Below are positions 8,801 to 18,364 of a DNA stretch of 64,000 bases, piece after piece. The notes beneath the pieces were generated by a model. It made no database searches, was not told the origin of the DNA, and saw nothing but the letters and a program-made list of their open reading frames with translations. Origin of the DNA: Pseudomonadota bacterium (GTDB lineage: Bacteria; Chloroflexota; UBA5177; JAJPKF01). A program made the position numbers and the translations under genes. The DNA is taken from NCBI GenBank assembly GCA_021323865.1, contig JAJPKF010000012.1:186001-250000 (forward strand), given 5' to 3'. Every line of letters begins with the position of its first letter. Within the stretch, counting starts at the first letter, position 1.

Positions 8801-10069
8801 ATGGAAATTCTTTCCATCGGCGTGGAGCATCGCACTTGTCCTCTCGACGCCAGGGAGAAGCTGGCCCTGACGGCCGATGAGGCATACCGGCGCCTCGTCT
8901 CACTCTCCCATCAGTCGGCCCATTCGGAGGCCGTACTGCTCTCGACGTGCGCACGGACAGAGCTCTATCTTGTGGGACCGGATGCCGATGCGGTGCTTGA
9001 AATGGGGCGTCGACTGCTTCTGTCCCTGAGTCGCGAAAGTGAGCCGTACCTCCGCGTGGTGAGCGGAGCGGATGCTGTGCGTCATGCTTTCCGGGTGGCA
9101 TCGGGGTTGGAGTCCCAGGTAATCGGAGAGTTGGAAATCGGCGCTCAGGTGCGTGCCGCGGTTCACATGGCCGAGCGCGCCGGGACCATTGGCCCGGCAT
9201 TGTCCTCCCTCTTTCGAGCCGCCACCGCCTGTGCCCGACGACTGCGCCGCGAAACTGACCTTGGATCGGGAAATGGTTCCGTCGCCGGCAGTGTGACACG
9301 GCTCTATGAGCAGCACGGGCCGCTTCAGGATGCAAGAGTCCTCATCGTGGGCGGGGGTACGATCGCCCGCCTGCTGGCCCAAGCCTTGGCCGGCGCAAGC
9401 TCGCTCACGATTGCCAGTCGCACGCCGGAGTCTGCCCGCAGGATCGCCGAGCGCTGGCAGGGCCAGGCAATGGACCTGAATGAGGCATTGCTGCACGTTG
9501 GCACGTACGATCTCGTCTGTCTCGCTACCAACTCCCCGAGACCGTTGGTGCTCCCTGACATGGTTGTCGGAGCCAACGGCCTCGTGATCTTCGATCTTTC
9601 GATACCGCGCAATGTCGACCCTTCCGTGGCCGCCGCGGCGGGAGTGCACGTCTATGACGTCGACTCGGTATCCGATCCATCGGCGGCGAGGAATACGAGT
9701 CTCACGAAGGTGGACAGCATCCTCGAGGCCGAGGTCCGTGACTTCGTCGGCCGCCAGGCCATCCGGAGAGTCGGCCCCATCATCGAGGCGCTGCGGCAGC
9801 ATGTCGACAGCGTCCGCGAGGCCGAATTGGAACGGATCGCCTCCCAGCTCGATCGGATGGCACCGGCAGACCGACGCACGCTCGAGCTGCTCACCTCGCG
9901 GCTTATCGATCGCATGTTTCACCACCTTGTGGTCCGCCTCAGGCTGGCGGCTCTCAGCGATCCCGAGCTGATTCGCGCGGCTGAGTTCTTCTTCGCACAC
10001 GGCGATCAGGCATTGTTCCCGACGTCGGAACCGGAGCCCCATGAGCTCTTCCCCGCGCTGCGGGACTAG
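8801..10069 (+). CDS. hemA: Glutamyl-tRNA reductase
   Basis: HemA reduces glutamyl-tRNA(Glu) to glutamate-1-semialdehyde with NADPH, the first committed step of C5 tetrapyrrole synthesis. The catalytic Cys lies in LLSTCARTELY (about residues 46-56) and the N-terminus has the family pattern EILSIGVEHRTCPLDAREKLAL. The NADPH-binding fold contains VLIVGGGTIARLLAQAL (about 180-197). The ATG at 8801, with GAGGG just upstream, matches family starts better than the ATG at 8789. At 422 residues it is full length. The next step, HemL, is not here; HemB lies 35 kb away. No other heme genes adjoin it. Confidence 0.95.
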   Translation: MEILSIGVEHRTCPLDAREKLALTADEAYRRLVSLSHQSAHSEAVLLSTCARTELYLVGPDADAVLEMGRRLLLSLSRESEPYLRVVSGADAVRHAFRVASGLESQVIGELEIGAQVRAAVHMAERAGTIGPALSSLFRAATACARRLRRETDLGSGNGSVAGSVTRLYEQHGPLQDARVLIVGGGTIARLLAQALAGASSLTIASRTPESARRIAERWQGQAMDLNEALLHVGTYDLVCLATNSPRPLVLPDMVVGANGLVIFDLSIPRNVDPSVAAAAGVHVYDVDSVSDPSAARNTSLTKVDSILEAEVRDFVGRQAIRRVGPIIEALRQHVDSVREAELERIASQLDRMAPADRRTLELLTSRLIDRMFHHLVVRLRLAALSDPELIRAAEFFFAHGDQALFPTSEPEPHELFPALRD

Positions 10070-10151
10070 CCGCTGATCCCTACCCGCCATCGGTCGCGTT
10101 TGCACCAAGGTTGGCAAGGGCGATCGCGAGCGGCGACGTGAAGATAAGCCC

Positions 10152-11210
10152 ATGACAAGCACCGAGATCGTTGTCCTGCAGGGCGACCAAACAGGACAGG
10201 AATTACTCGATCAGTCCCTGCGGCTGCTCCGTCCGGATGTCTGTGGGGTGACGGTCGGCACCCTGACCTTCGATCTCAGTCTTGAAAACCGCAGGAGAAC
10301 GGCCAATCGGGTCATCTTTGAGGCGGCCGAGGCCATGCGTCGGACCGGCTTTGGGCTAAAGGCTGCCACCATAACGCCGCCGGACCCGAACGACGTGGGA
10401 TCTCCGAACGCCATCCTACGTCGAGAAGTAGACGGCACGGTTATCGTGAGAACGGGCAGACGGATTCCCGGTGTCCATCCTCTGGCCGGCGTCCACGCGC
10501 CCATCAGCGTGGTGCGCATGGCCGTAAACGACGCCTACGGGGCCAAGGAGTGGAGAGAAGGGAGTGGCCGGGAAGAGCAAGCCTACCGAACGGAGATGAT
10601 TCGGCGCAGCGACTGTGGTGCGGTGGCGGAATACGCGTTCCGTGTGGCCGAGCAGACGGCTGCGACCGTATTCGGAGGGCCAAAATTCACGGTCAGCCCG
10701 GTGTACGAGGGAATGCTGAAGGAGGAGATGGACGCGGCCCATCTCCGCCATCCCCAGGTGCCCTACCGCCCCGAGCTCATCGACGCCACGTTCGCCCTCA
10801 TCCTGACGTCGGGTGGCAATCCGCTCGTCATCCCCACACTGAATCGCGATGGGGATCTTCTCAGCGATCTCGTCATGCAGCTGTTCGGCTCCATCGCCGG
10901 GGCCGAGTCTCTGTTGCTCTCCTTCGACGCCAACCTCAATCCAAAGGTAGTGATGGCGGAGGCGCCCCACGGAACCGCCCCCGCGCTTATGGGGAAGGAC
11001 GTGGCCAACCCCATGGCCATGATTCTGGCCGCGGCCGCGTTGCTCTCTTCGATGCCGGGCTCTGAGCTCCGTGACGCCGGGGCCAGAATCCGGCTGGCTA
11101 CGCTACAGGCAGTTGAGGATGGTGTCCGGACGCCCGACCTCGGCGGTGAGGCCGGAACAACCGAGTTTGTCGATGAGGTAATCAGCCGGCTGAGCGTTAG
11201 CCGATCTTGA
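10152..11210 (+). CDS. Isocitrate/isopropylmalate dehydrogenase family, isocitrate dehydrogenase-like
   Basis: This enzyme belongs to the metal-dependent beta-decarboxylating dehydrogenases. The substrate segment GSPNAILRREVDG (about residues 81-93) carries the S-x-N-x(3)-R pattern of isocitrate dehydrogenases, unlike the LLxLRK pattern of isopropylmalate or the patterns of homoisocitrate enzymes. The usual RENTE loop is replaced by VVRMAVNDAYGAKEW. Downstream, the metal-binding Asp of GDLLSDL and the cofactor motif APHGTAPALMGKDVANP are intact. The likely reaction is isocitrate to 2-oxoglutarate. A homoisocitrate role for the lysine operon 4 kb downstream is possible but unproven. It ends 14 bases inside the convergent secreted-protein gene. 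A full TCA set is not visible. Confidence 0.75.
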   Translation: MTSTEIVVLQGDQTGQELLDQSLRLLRPDVCGVTVGTLTFDLSLENRRRTANRVIFEAAEAMRRTGFGLKAATITPPDPNDVGSPNAILRREVDGTVIVRTGRRIPGVHPLAGVHAPISVVRMAVNDAYGAKEWREGSGREEQAYRTEMIRRSDCGAVAEYAFRVAEQTAATVFGGPKFTVSPVYEGMLKEEMDAAHLRHPQVPYRPELIDATFALILTSGGNPLVIPTLNRDGDLLSDLVMQLFGSIAGAESLLLSFDANLNPKVVMAEAPHGTAPALMGKDVANPMAMILAAAALLSSMPGSELRDAGARIRLATLQAVEDGVRTPDLGGEAGTTEFVDEVISRLSVSRS

Positions 11211-12276
11211 AGCGGTTCTGGCGCGCAATGCCGGTGCAACCCTTCCGGCAGCGAGGACCATAGACAGTTGCCCACGAGGCCACCGAATACCACCCTCTGG
11301 GGAGGTGTCGCACGATGGGCGCGAATTTGAGACGAAACGTTCCAGCCTTCAATGGCTCGGGGTCCTTCATACGCCGAACTGCAACTCGATTGCGAGGACG
11401 CGGAAGAAGACTCACATCCTTCTGAAAGCCGCTGAAGACGCTCCACCTGAGTGTGAGCCGGTAGCGGTGAAGGCCGAGCCGACGGGCAAGCCTCCAAGCG
11501 GATATGAGGGCAACCTGGCTGTGCTTGTGGAACATCTTTTGTGGCTTCCCGTCGGCGCGCACGCTGGTCCATACACAAACGATATTTGGCACCGGGCGTC
11601 GACGCTTGACGGTGCGCGTCGCGGCCGACCCAGTGCCGGTAACCGATGCGGTCGGACTGACGGTCGTCGTGTCTATGGGAGAGGGGCTGAGGGTCGGTGA
11701 GACCGATGGGCTGGGGGAAGGAAGGCCCGTTTCCGAAGCAGTCGGGCTCGGCGATGTGGTGACGGTCACGGACTCCGTTGGTGAAGGCGAGACGGTTACG
11801 GTCACAGTAGTCGTGTCTGTAGGCGTGGCGGAGACCGTCGGTGAAGGCGTCACGGATGGCGTGACAGACGTCACCGTGACGGTCGGCGAAGGTGTCATGG
11901 ATGGCGTGGTTGTCACCGTTTGAGTGATGGTTGGCGACGGCGTCACGGGCTGAGTCGCAGTCGGCGTCGGACTGGGAGGCTTCGTGACGGTGGGGCTTGG
12001 TCGCGTTGTGGGTGTCGGGCTCGGCTTACGGGTTGGTGTGGGGCTGGGGCGTTTGGTCGGTGTTGGCCGCGTCCGGGTTGCCGTCGGGGTGGGTGTGACC
12101 CGAGGCTCGACGCCCACGACCACTGCACCACATGGCCCGGCAACCGTAACCGGACGGTGTTGAGACGCCGGCTGCGCACCGGCTGCCGGAGTCCGCAACA
12201 CGGTGGCCACCATGCCCCCAAAGAACAGCAGGGCGATCAGTAGACGGAGTGCCCTCCAGCTCTGGGCCGCGCGCAT
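11197..12276 (-). CDS. Secreted Pro/Thr-rich protein of unknown function
   Basis: I do not recognise the family. A signal peptide (residues 1-34, LRLLIALLFFGGMVATVL then an AGA cleavage-like site) leads into about 165 residues of PTPT, PSPT and TVTVTV repeats (about 58-225), a typical extended cell-wall-spanning linker that is often O-glycosylated. The C-terminal 125 residues form a compact, basic domain with four Cys (IVCVWTSV, YGPRCRKGCTG) that could form disulfides outside the cell. The repeat DNA has low complexity, so its length may vary between strains. It follows the PP2C-like gene on the same strand after only 6 bases, so the two are probably co-transcribed. Confidence 0.7.
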   Translation of the reverse strand: MRAAQSWRALRLLIALLFFGGMVATVLRTPAAGAQPASQHRPVTVAGPCGAVVVGVEPRVTPTPTATRTRPTPTKRPSPTPTRKPSPTPTTRPSPTVTKPPSPTPTATQPVTPSPTITQTVTTTPSMTPSPTVTVTSVTPSVTPSPTVSATPTDTTTVTVTVSPSPTESVTVTTSPSPTASETGLPSPSPSVSPTLSPSPIDTTTVSPTASVTGTGSAATRTVKRRRPVPNIVCVWTSVRADGKPQKMFHKHSQVALISAWRLARRLGLHRYRLTLRWSVFSGFQKDVSLLPRPRNRVAVRRMKDPEPLKAGTFRLKFAPIVRHLPRGWYSVASWATVYGPRCRKGCTGIARQNRFKIG

Positions 12277-12282
12277 GAAGGG

Positions 12283-13893
12283 CTAGCCGCAGTTGGGAGG
12301 ATTGCTGCAGGACGACACCACGGACGTCGGCTGCTGCTGAGGGGCAGCTCCGGATGTGTTCTGCGACGACGTGACGCTCTGGTTAGTCGTCGTGTTCGAC
12401 GACGGCGCCGTAGTGTTCGAGGAAGGTGCCGTCGTGTTCGAGTTGGCGTTCCCAAAGGCAGCGACTGTGGGAGTTACCAAGGGAACGGTATTCGCCGGCG
12501 GATTGGTGACGGCCGGAACCGGTGTTGGCGTGACGAGGCTGAGCACACTGAAGTGCTGCCACAGCGTCCAAGCGTTTACATGTCCGGGCGCACTGGCTCC
12601 GACTCGGTAGGAATATGCCCCGAACGCGAGGGCTTTGCTCGTGCAGAGTCCTCCGCTCGACCGATGCTGCAAGCGCGCCGCCGGTATCGTCAGATGGAAG
12701 CGCTGGGAGGTACCGCCAATGAAGAGGCGATAGCGCGTCGAGGCACTTGCACCCGTCCAGCAGAAGGAAACCTTGGCGCCTGCATTGAGGTGAATAACAC
12801 CCCGAGGGCTGAGCGCATGAGGGGACGAGAGGTGGGCAAGCGGAACGGACAACCGGCGGCGCCCAGACCACGCGCTGAGATGCCGTCCGTATCGGGCTCG
12901 GACCCGCCAAACATACGACTGGCCCGGACGCAGTGCGGAACCGAGGTGCAGATTGACGGCTGTGGTGCTGTACCTCCGGCCGGAGATCCGGACGATGTAG
13001 GCGGTCGCTCCAGGGGCGGCAGACCAGCTGAGCAGCTGTGTGGACGGCTGGTTCACAACCACGCGCAGGCCTGTCGGCCGGGAGAACTGCAGCGCGGAGG
13101 TCGAGGACTTAAGCAGGGTGGTCCCGGCGGCCGTAGCCCCGATCACGACGGCGAACGCAACGACTGCGACTGCCGCAATCCGGAGGGGCTTGCTGCGTCT
13201 CGCTCGCCGCGGTGGTGCATCGATGTGATGGACTTCTTTCGCCTGAGCTTTGACCGGCCGGTGCGACTTTCCCGGCTCCATACGCGTGATCAGCGCCGTT
13301 GCCGACTCAGCTCCACGACCACCGGCAAGCGTTGTCAGCCAGCGAGCCGCATCCTCCAGGGAAAAGCTCCCTCGCATGGTTTGCAAGACTTCGGTCTCGC
13401 TCACCTTCTCGGCCGCACCCTTGCCCATAAGTACGATCGAGTTCGCAGGGCCGAGGCCCGAACGGAGAACGACGGGCGTCTCTGCCCGGCTGTCCGCCTG
13501 TACTACCTTCTCGCCACCCGGTCCGGTTAAATCGGCGGTTGCTCCGCCGGCAGCGGCCAGCACAACATCCCCTCGAATCCGAATCGCAATGGCTGCCGCG
13601 ACACCCGGGTTCGCTTGCTCATCGACGCTCAGATCAGCCAGGATCCGCGAGACGTATTCCGCCTCTTCACCGGCGACAACTTGCTCCATCGGGCCGCCCT
13701 TTTCAAAGGCTCGCTCGATGGACTGTTTGACGCCTCGCCGCAGTTCATCGGGGCCCTCGACGATACCCACAACTCGGTTGACGCGCGGTGACACGAAGCT
13801 GCCGTTGAGCGAGATTACGGAATCCGGCGTCGGCGCGGCCATCGACCCCTGGCTCGCGTAGCCGAGGTCGAGACCCAAGTCCAAGGTCCCCAT
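12283..13893 (-). CDS. Transmembrane protein with degenerate PP2C-like domain and extracellular Fn3-like repeats
   Basis: The cytoplasmic part (residues 1-207) follows the PP2C order: AAIAIRIRGDVVLAAAGGATA aligns with the strand ending in GDSR, NSIVLMGKGAAEKVSETEV with the SDGL...VSDEEI segment, and LEDAARWLTTLAGGRGAESATALI with the closing DN-x-T strand. At all three sites the metal-binding Asp is replaced (GGAT, GKGA, ES), so it looks inactive. A basic stretch precedes one membrane segment (about 237-261). Outside lie two Fn3-like beta units (about 272-345 and 355-440) and a Ser/Thr/Asn-rich tail with several Asn-Thr-Thr repeats. The ATG at 13893 is preferred over TTG at 13920. It may sense or bind rather than dephosphorylate. 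The PP2C assignment is inferred from motif order alone. Confidence 0.6.
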   Translation of the reverse strand: MGTLDLGLDLGYASQGSMAAPTPDSVISLNGSFVSPRVNRVVGIVEGPDELRRGVKQSIERAFEKGGPMEQVVAGEEAEYVSRILADLSVDEQANPGVAAAIAIRIRGDVVLAAAGGATADLTGPGGEKVVQADSRAETPVVLRSGLGPANSIVLMGKGAAEKVSETEVLQTMRGSFSLEDAARWLTTLAGGRGAESATALITRMEPGKSHRPVKAQAKEVHHIDAPPRRARRSKPLRIAAVAVVAFAVVIGATAAGTTLLKSSTSALQFSRPTGLRVVVNQPSTQLLSWSAAPGATAYIVRISGRRYSTTAVNLHLGSALRPGQSYVWRVRARYGRHLSAWSGRRRLSVPLAHLSSPHALSPRGVIHLNAGAKVSFCWTGASASTRYRLFIGGTSQRFHLTIPAARLQHRSSGGLCTSKALAFGAYSYRVGASAPGHVNAWTLWQHFSVLSLVTPTPVPAVTNPPANTVPLVTPTVAAFGNANSNTTAPSSNTTAPSSNTTTNQSVTSSQNTSGAAPQQQPTSVVSSCSNPPNCG

Positions 13894-13943
13894 CGCAAAA
13901 GCATAGCACGGAAGCCCCAAAAGTGGCGAAATGCCTCACTAGA

Positions 13944-14816
13944 ATGGAGAACAACAGGAGCGGGAATCTGTCGGCGACGCGCGACTCTGAACAATCAGAC
14001 AAGGGACATACTGCGGTGGCGATGCCTGTCGACGAAATGCCACAGATTCCCACTTCAGCCGCCTCTTCCCAGGCTGGTTCGGAAGCCTCCCCCATGGAGG
14101 GATACCAGCCGCAGGGCACTGCCTGGGACCCGGACCGTTCGGACATCTGCGAGCTTCTGTTGACCGCCCGGCCGGCTCAGATCCGCAGCATCTACTACGG
14201 CAGTAATGCCTGTTACCTAGTCCTCCTCGAGCACCCGACCGCCGGCCAGAGCTTCGCGGTCTACAAGCCGGCGCGAGGCGAATACCCCCTCTGGGACTTT
14301 CCGGCCGGAAGCCTCTACAAGCGCGAGATCGCGACATATCGAATAGATCGTTCCCTCGGGTGGGGTCTCGTTCCAGCCACCGTCGCTGCGCAGGGCAGGT
14401 TCGGAATCGGGTCCCTTCAGACCTTCATCGAGGAGGCCGACGAGTCCGCGATTGCGGTGACTCAGCTGCGCAAGATGGCGCTGCTTGACTGGATCGTGAA
14501 CAATGCGGACCGGAAGCCGGACCACCTCCTGATCGGACATCATGGACGGCTCTGGGGAATCGATCATGGCCTGACCTTCCACGCCCAGCCGAAGCTCCGG
14601 ACGATCCTGTGGCACTTTGCCGGGCTTCCCTTTGAGGACGCTGAGCGAGCGGCTTTGGAACGCCTCGAAGCTGACTTTAGTTCGGGTGCGTGTTCAGACG
14701 TGACCGAGCTCTTGACTCCCCCTGAGACCCGGGCGCTCCGGAGACGGGTGGCTGCCTTAGTGCAGAGCGAGGCCTTTCCGGATCCCCAGTACAAGGCAAT
14801 CCCCTACCGGTGGTAA
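13944..14816 (+). CDS. SCO1664-family protein, PI3/4-kinase-like fold
   Basis: The protein resembles the actinobacterial SCO1664 family (weakly similar to phosphatidylinositol 3/4-kinases). Key segments are IRSIYYGSNACYLVLLE, FAVYKPARGEYPLWDFP with the likely nucleotide-binding Lys (YKP), LQTFIEEAD, LLDWIVNNADRKPDHLLI (an N-N-x-D-R catalytic-loop pattern) and LWGIDHGLTFH (an I-D-H-G metal-binding pattern). This suggests a real kinase fold. Target and product are unknown. The first 75 residues are disordered, and the start is uncertain: GTG 13923, ATG 13944 or ATG 14022. It diverges from the degenerate PP2C gene 51 bases away, and lysW follows 30 bases downstream. Confidence 0.7.
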   Translation: MENNRSGNLSATRDSEQSDKGHTAVAMPVDEMPQIPTSAASSQAGSEASPMEGYQPQGTAWDPDRSDICELLLTARPAQIRSIYYGSNACYLVLLEHPTAGQSFAVYKPARGEYPLWDFPAGSLYKREIATYRIDRSLGWGLVPATVAAQGRFGIGSLQTFIEEADESAIAVTQLRKMALLDWIVNNADRKPDHLLIGHHGRLWGIDHGLTFHAQPKLRTILWHFAGLPFEDAERAALERLEADFSSGACSDVTELLTPPETRALRRRVAALVQSEAFPDPQYKAIPYRW

Positions 14817-14846
14817 AGGTAAACGAACAGATCGTGGAGGTTGATG

Positions 14847-15026
14847 ATGGCCGTTGGTAGCGTGCAAACAAAGTGTCCCGAGTGTGACGCGGAGCTTCAG
14901 TTGCAAGCCCCAGAACGGGGCGAGATCGTCGAATGTACCGACTGTGGTGCCGAACTGGAAGTGATTTCCGCTCAACCAATCGAGCTGGCACTGGCCCCAG
15001 AGGTCGAGGAGGACTGGGGAGAGTAA
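14847..15026 (+). CDS. lysW: Alpha-aminoadipate carrier protein LysW
   Basis: LysW is the small acidic carrier whose C-terminal Glu is attached to the alpha-amino group of alpha-aminoadipate, protecting it while lysine is made. The 59-residue protein has the N-terminal zinc ribbon (CPEC at about residues 9-12 and CTDC at 30-33) and ends in the diagnostic EDWGE. GGAGG sits 6 bases before the ATG at 14847; ATG 14844 and TTG 14841 are alternatives. It precedes the lysine operon promoter and T-box, so it is not under the same control. It may share a transcript with the SCO1664-family gene. Confidence 0.95.
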   Translation: MAVGSVQTKCPECDAELQLQAPERGEIVECTDCGAELEVISAQPIELALAPEVEEDWGE

Positions 15027-15104
15027 CCGAAGGGTTCATCCCCGCTGGATCTCGCGGCCGTAAGCCTGATCGGATGAGGCTGCTTTCCGACAGTCTCTTG
15101 GGAT

Positions 15105-15134
15105 TTGACACGGCGAGCATACTGAGCCTAGACT
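15105..15134 (+). promoter_or_regulatory. Promoter of the lysine operon
   Basis: A perfect TTGACA -35 box (15105-15110) and a TAGACT -10 box (15129-15134) are 18 bases apart. Transcription should start near 15141, immediately upstream of the T-box stem I. Confidence 0.75.
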
Positions 15135-15149
15135 GCTACCAAAGCGAAT

Positions 15150-16599
<1,450 letters not shown>

Positions 16600-16634
16600 G
16601 CGACATGGCCGGTCGTCAATCGAGGGAGGAGTGA

Positions 16635-17882
16635 ATGGGTACGCTCATTGAGGAAATCTTCAGCCGGAAACTCGACCGCCGGGTGCACGCCGGCGAGATC
16701 GTCGTGGCGCCCGTGGACTATGCAATGAGCCACGACAACACCACCCCACTGGCCATCGAATCGTTCGAGAAGCTGAACCGGCCGTTATGGGATCCGGACC
16801 GGGTGATTGTCGTGTTTGACCACATGGTGCCGGCGCCCACGCCCCAGGCCGCCGAGCTGCACCAGCGGATTCGGGCGTTCATCGCCGCCAACGGCATAAC
16901 CAAGGTCTTCACTGAGGGCATCTGCCACCAGGTCATGGTCGAGAAGGGGCTGGTACGGCCGGGCGACATCGTGGTCGGCGCGGACTCACACTCGTGCACC
17001 TACGGCGCACTCGGCGCATTCGGAACCGGAATGGGATCCACGGATGTCGCGGTGGTGTTTGCCACCGGCAAGACCTGGTTCCGGGTCCCCGAGACCATCC
17101 GTGTGAACATCAGCGGCTCTCTGCGTCCTGGGGTCTTCGCCAAAGACACCGTCCTCAGACTCGCCGCTGTCCTGGGCGTCGACGGCGCCACGTATCAATC
17201 CTTGGAGTTCGGCGGGCCGGCCGTCGAGGCCATGGGCCTGTCCGACCGGATGACGCTGTCCAACATGGCGGTCGAGATGGGTGCCAAGGCCGGGTTGATC
17301 GAGCCCAGCCAGGGAATCCTGGCGTATGTGGAGGACCGCTCGGGTGGGCCCGCGTCGACCGTCCGAGCGACGCCCGACGCCCGATACGTCAGAACGGTAG
17401 ACCTCGATATCTCGAGCCTCGAGCCGCAGGTCGCCTGCCCCTCCGAGGTCTCAAATGTGGTGGACGTCGGCTCGGTGGAAGGAGAGCACATCGACCAGGT
17501 CTTCATCGGCACCTGCACCAATGGCCGCTTCGAGGACCTCCAGCAGGCTGCTTCGATCCTGTCCGGCCGGCGGGTGTCGCCAAGGACCCGACTGGTGGTA
17601 ACTCCAGCATCCAGCGAGGTGTACCTTGCCGCCCTCAAGAGCGGCGCCATTGCCGCTCTCGTCCAGGCAGGTGCCCAGATCACGACGCCTGGCTGCGGCC
17701 CTTGCATCGGCAGGCACCAGGGGGTGCTGGGGGCAGGGGAGCGCGGATTGACAACGCAGAATCGCAACTTTCGCGGTCGAATGGGACATCCCGACTCCCA
17801 GCTCTTCCTTGCAAGCCCGGCGACCGCGGCGGCGACGGCGGTCGAGGGCGTGATCACGGACCCGAGGAGATTTCTCTCGTGA
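16635..17882 (+). CDS. lysT: Homoaconitase large subunit
   Basis: With the small subunit it converts homocitrate to homoisocitrate by way of cis-homoaconitate, using a 4Fe-4S cluster. The family cluster ligands are visible as one Cys in GADSHSCTYGALGAFGTG-type context and two in GCGPCIGRHQG (near residues 352-362), with GTCTNGR near 294-300. The start has GGAGGAG 5-8 bases ahead. The 415 residues match the split LeuC-like homoaconitases. It overlaps the small subunit gene by 4 bases, consistent with coupled translation of a heterodimer. The operon context, not the sequence alone, separates it from isopropylmalate isomerase. Confidence 0.88.
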   Translation: MGTLIEEIFSRKLDRRVHAGEIVVAPVDYAMSHDNTTPLAIESFEKLNRPLWDPDRVIVVFDHMVPAPTPQAAELHQRIRAFIAANGITKVFTEGICHQVMVEKGLVRPGDIVVGADSHSCTYGALGAFGTGMGSTDVAVVFATGKTWFRVPETIRVNISGSLRPGVFAKDTVLRLAAVLGVDGATYQSLEFGGPAVEAMGLSDRMTLSNMAVEMGAKAGLIEPSQGILAYVEDRSGGPASTVRATPDARYVRTVDLDISSLEPQVACPSEVSNVVDVGSVEGEHIDQVFIGTCTNGRFEDLQQAASILSGRRVSPRTRLVVTPASSEVYLAALKSGAIAALVQAGAQITTPGCGPCIGRHQGVLGAGERGLTTQNRNFRGRMGHPDSQLFLASPATAAATAVEGVITDPRRFLS

Positions 17883-18364
17883 GTCGTGTCTGGAAGCTGC
17901 ACGCCAATGTCAACACTGACGAGATCATCCCCGGCAGGTACAACGTGACCACCGATCGATCGCAGTTGGGCCGGTACTGCCTGTGCGAGGTCCGACCTGA
18001 CTTTCCTGAGAACGTGAAGCCTGGAGACATCATTGTCGCGGAGTCCAACTTCGGCTGTGGCTCTTCTCGGGAGCACGCTCCCGTCGCCCTCCAGGCCGCC
18101 GGAATCAAGGCGGTCATAGCGCCCACCTTTGCGCGAATCTTCTATCGCAACGCCATCAATGTGGGCCTCCCGCTCTTGATCTGTCCGGAAGCCGTGGAGG
18201 CCGCCGGAGATGGTGACGATGCGGAGGTGGACATCGAGAGTGGATCCATCCGGGTCCGCCAGCAGACCTATCAGGCCGCCCCGGTGCCTCCATTTGTGCA
18301 GCGAATCGCCGAAGCGGGAGGCATCCTCGAGTTCATTCGCCGGTACGGCTGGGAAGGGATCTGA
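17879..18364 (+). CDS. lysU: Homoaconitase small subunit
   Basis: This is the swivel-domain partner of the large subunit. The GTG at 17879 overlaps the preceding stop (GTGA). The 161-residue protein shows HANVNTDEIIPGRYN, then the substrate-binding loop ESNFGCGSSREHAP (about 59-72), then APTFARIFYRNAINVGLP. The YNVTT-type residues near 21-25 take the place where LeuD enzymes have a different hydrophobic loop; this loop determines substrate chain length in the family. The frame is open far upstream through lysT, but only the segment from 17879 is a gene. Confidence 0.88.
   Translation: MSRVWKLHANVNTDEIIPGRYNVTTDRSQLGRYCLCEVRPDFPENVKPGDIIVAESNFGCGSSREHAPVALQAAGIKAVIAPTFARIFYRNAINVGLPLLICPEAVEAAGDGDDAEVDIESGSIRVRQQTYQAAPVPPFVQRIAEAGGILEFIRRYGWEGI

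Noticed and set aside
11700-12100. Possible CRISPR-like or tandem repeat array
   Set aside because: The repeats are degenerate coding repeats of Pro/Thr/Ser, with no fixed repeat-spacer length.
11305-12243. Plus-strand frames opposite the Pro/Thr-rich gene
   Set aside because: They are low-complexity shadows of the PTPT-coding repeats; the minus-strand frame has a signal peptide and a Cys-containing domain.
16994-17878. Upstream part of the long frame that ends with lysU
   Set aside because: It is the shadow of lysT in another frame; the real small subunit begins at the GTG at 17879.
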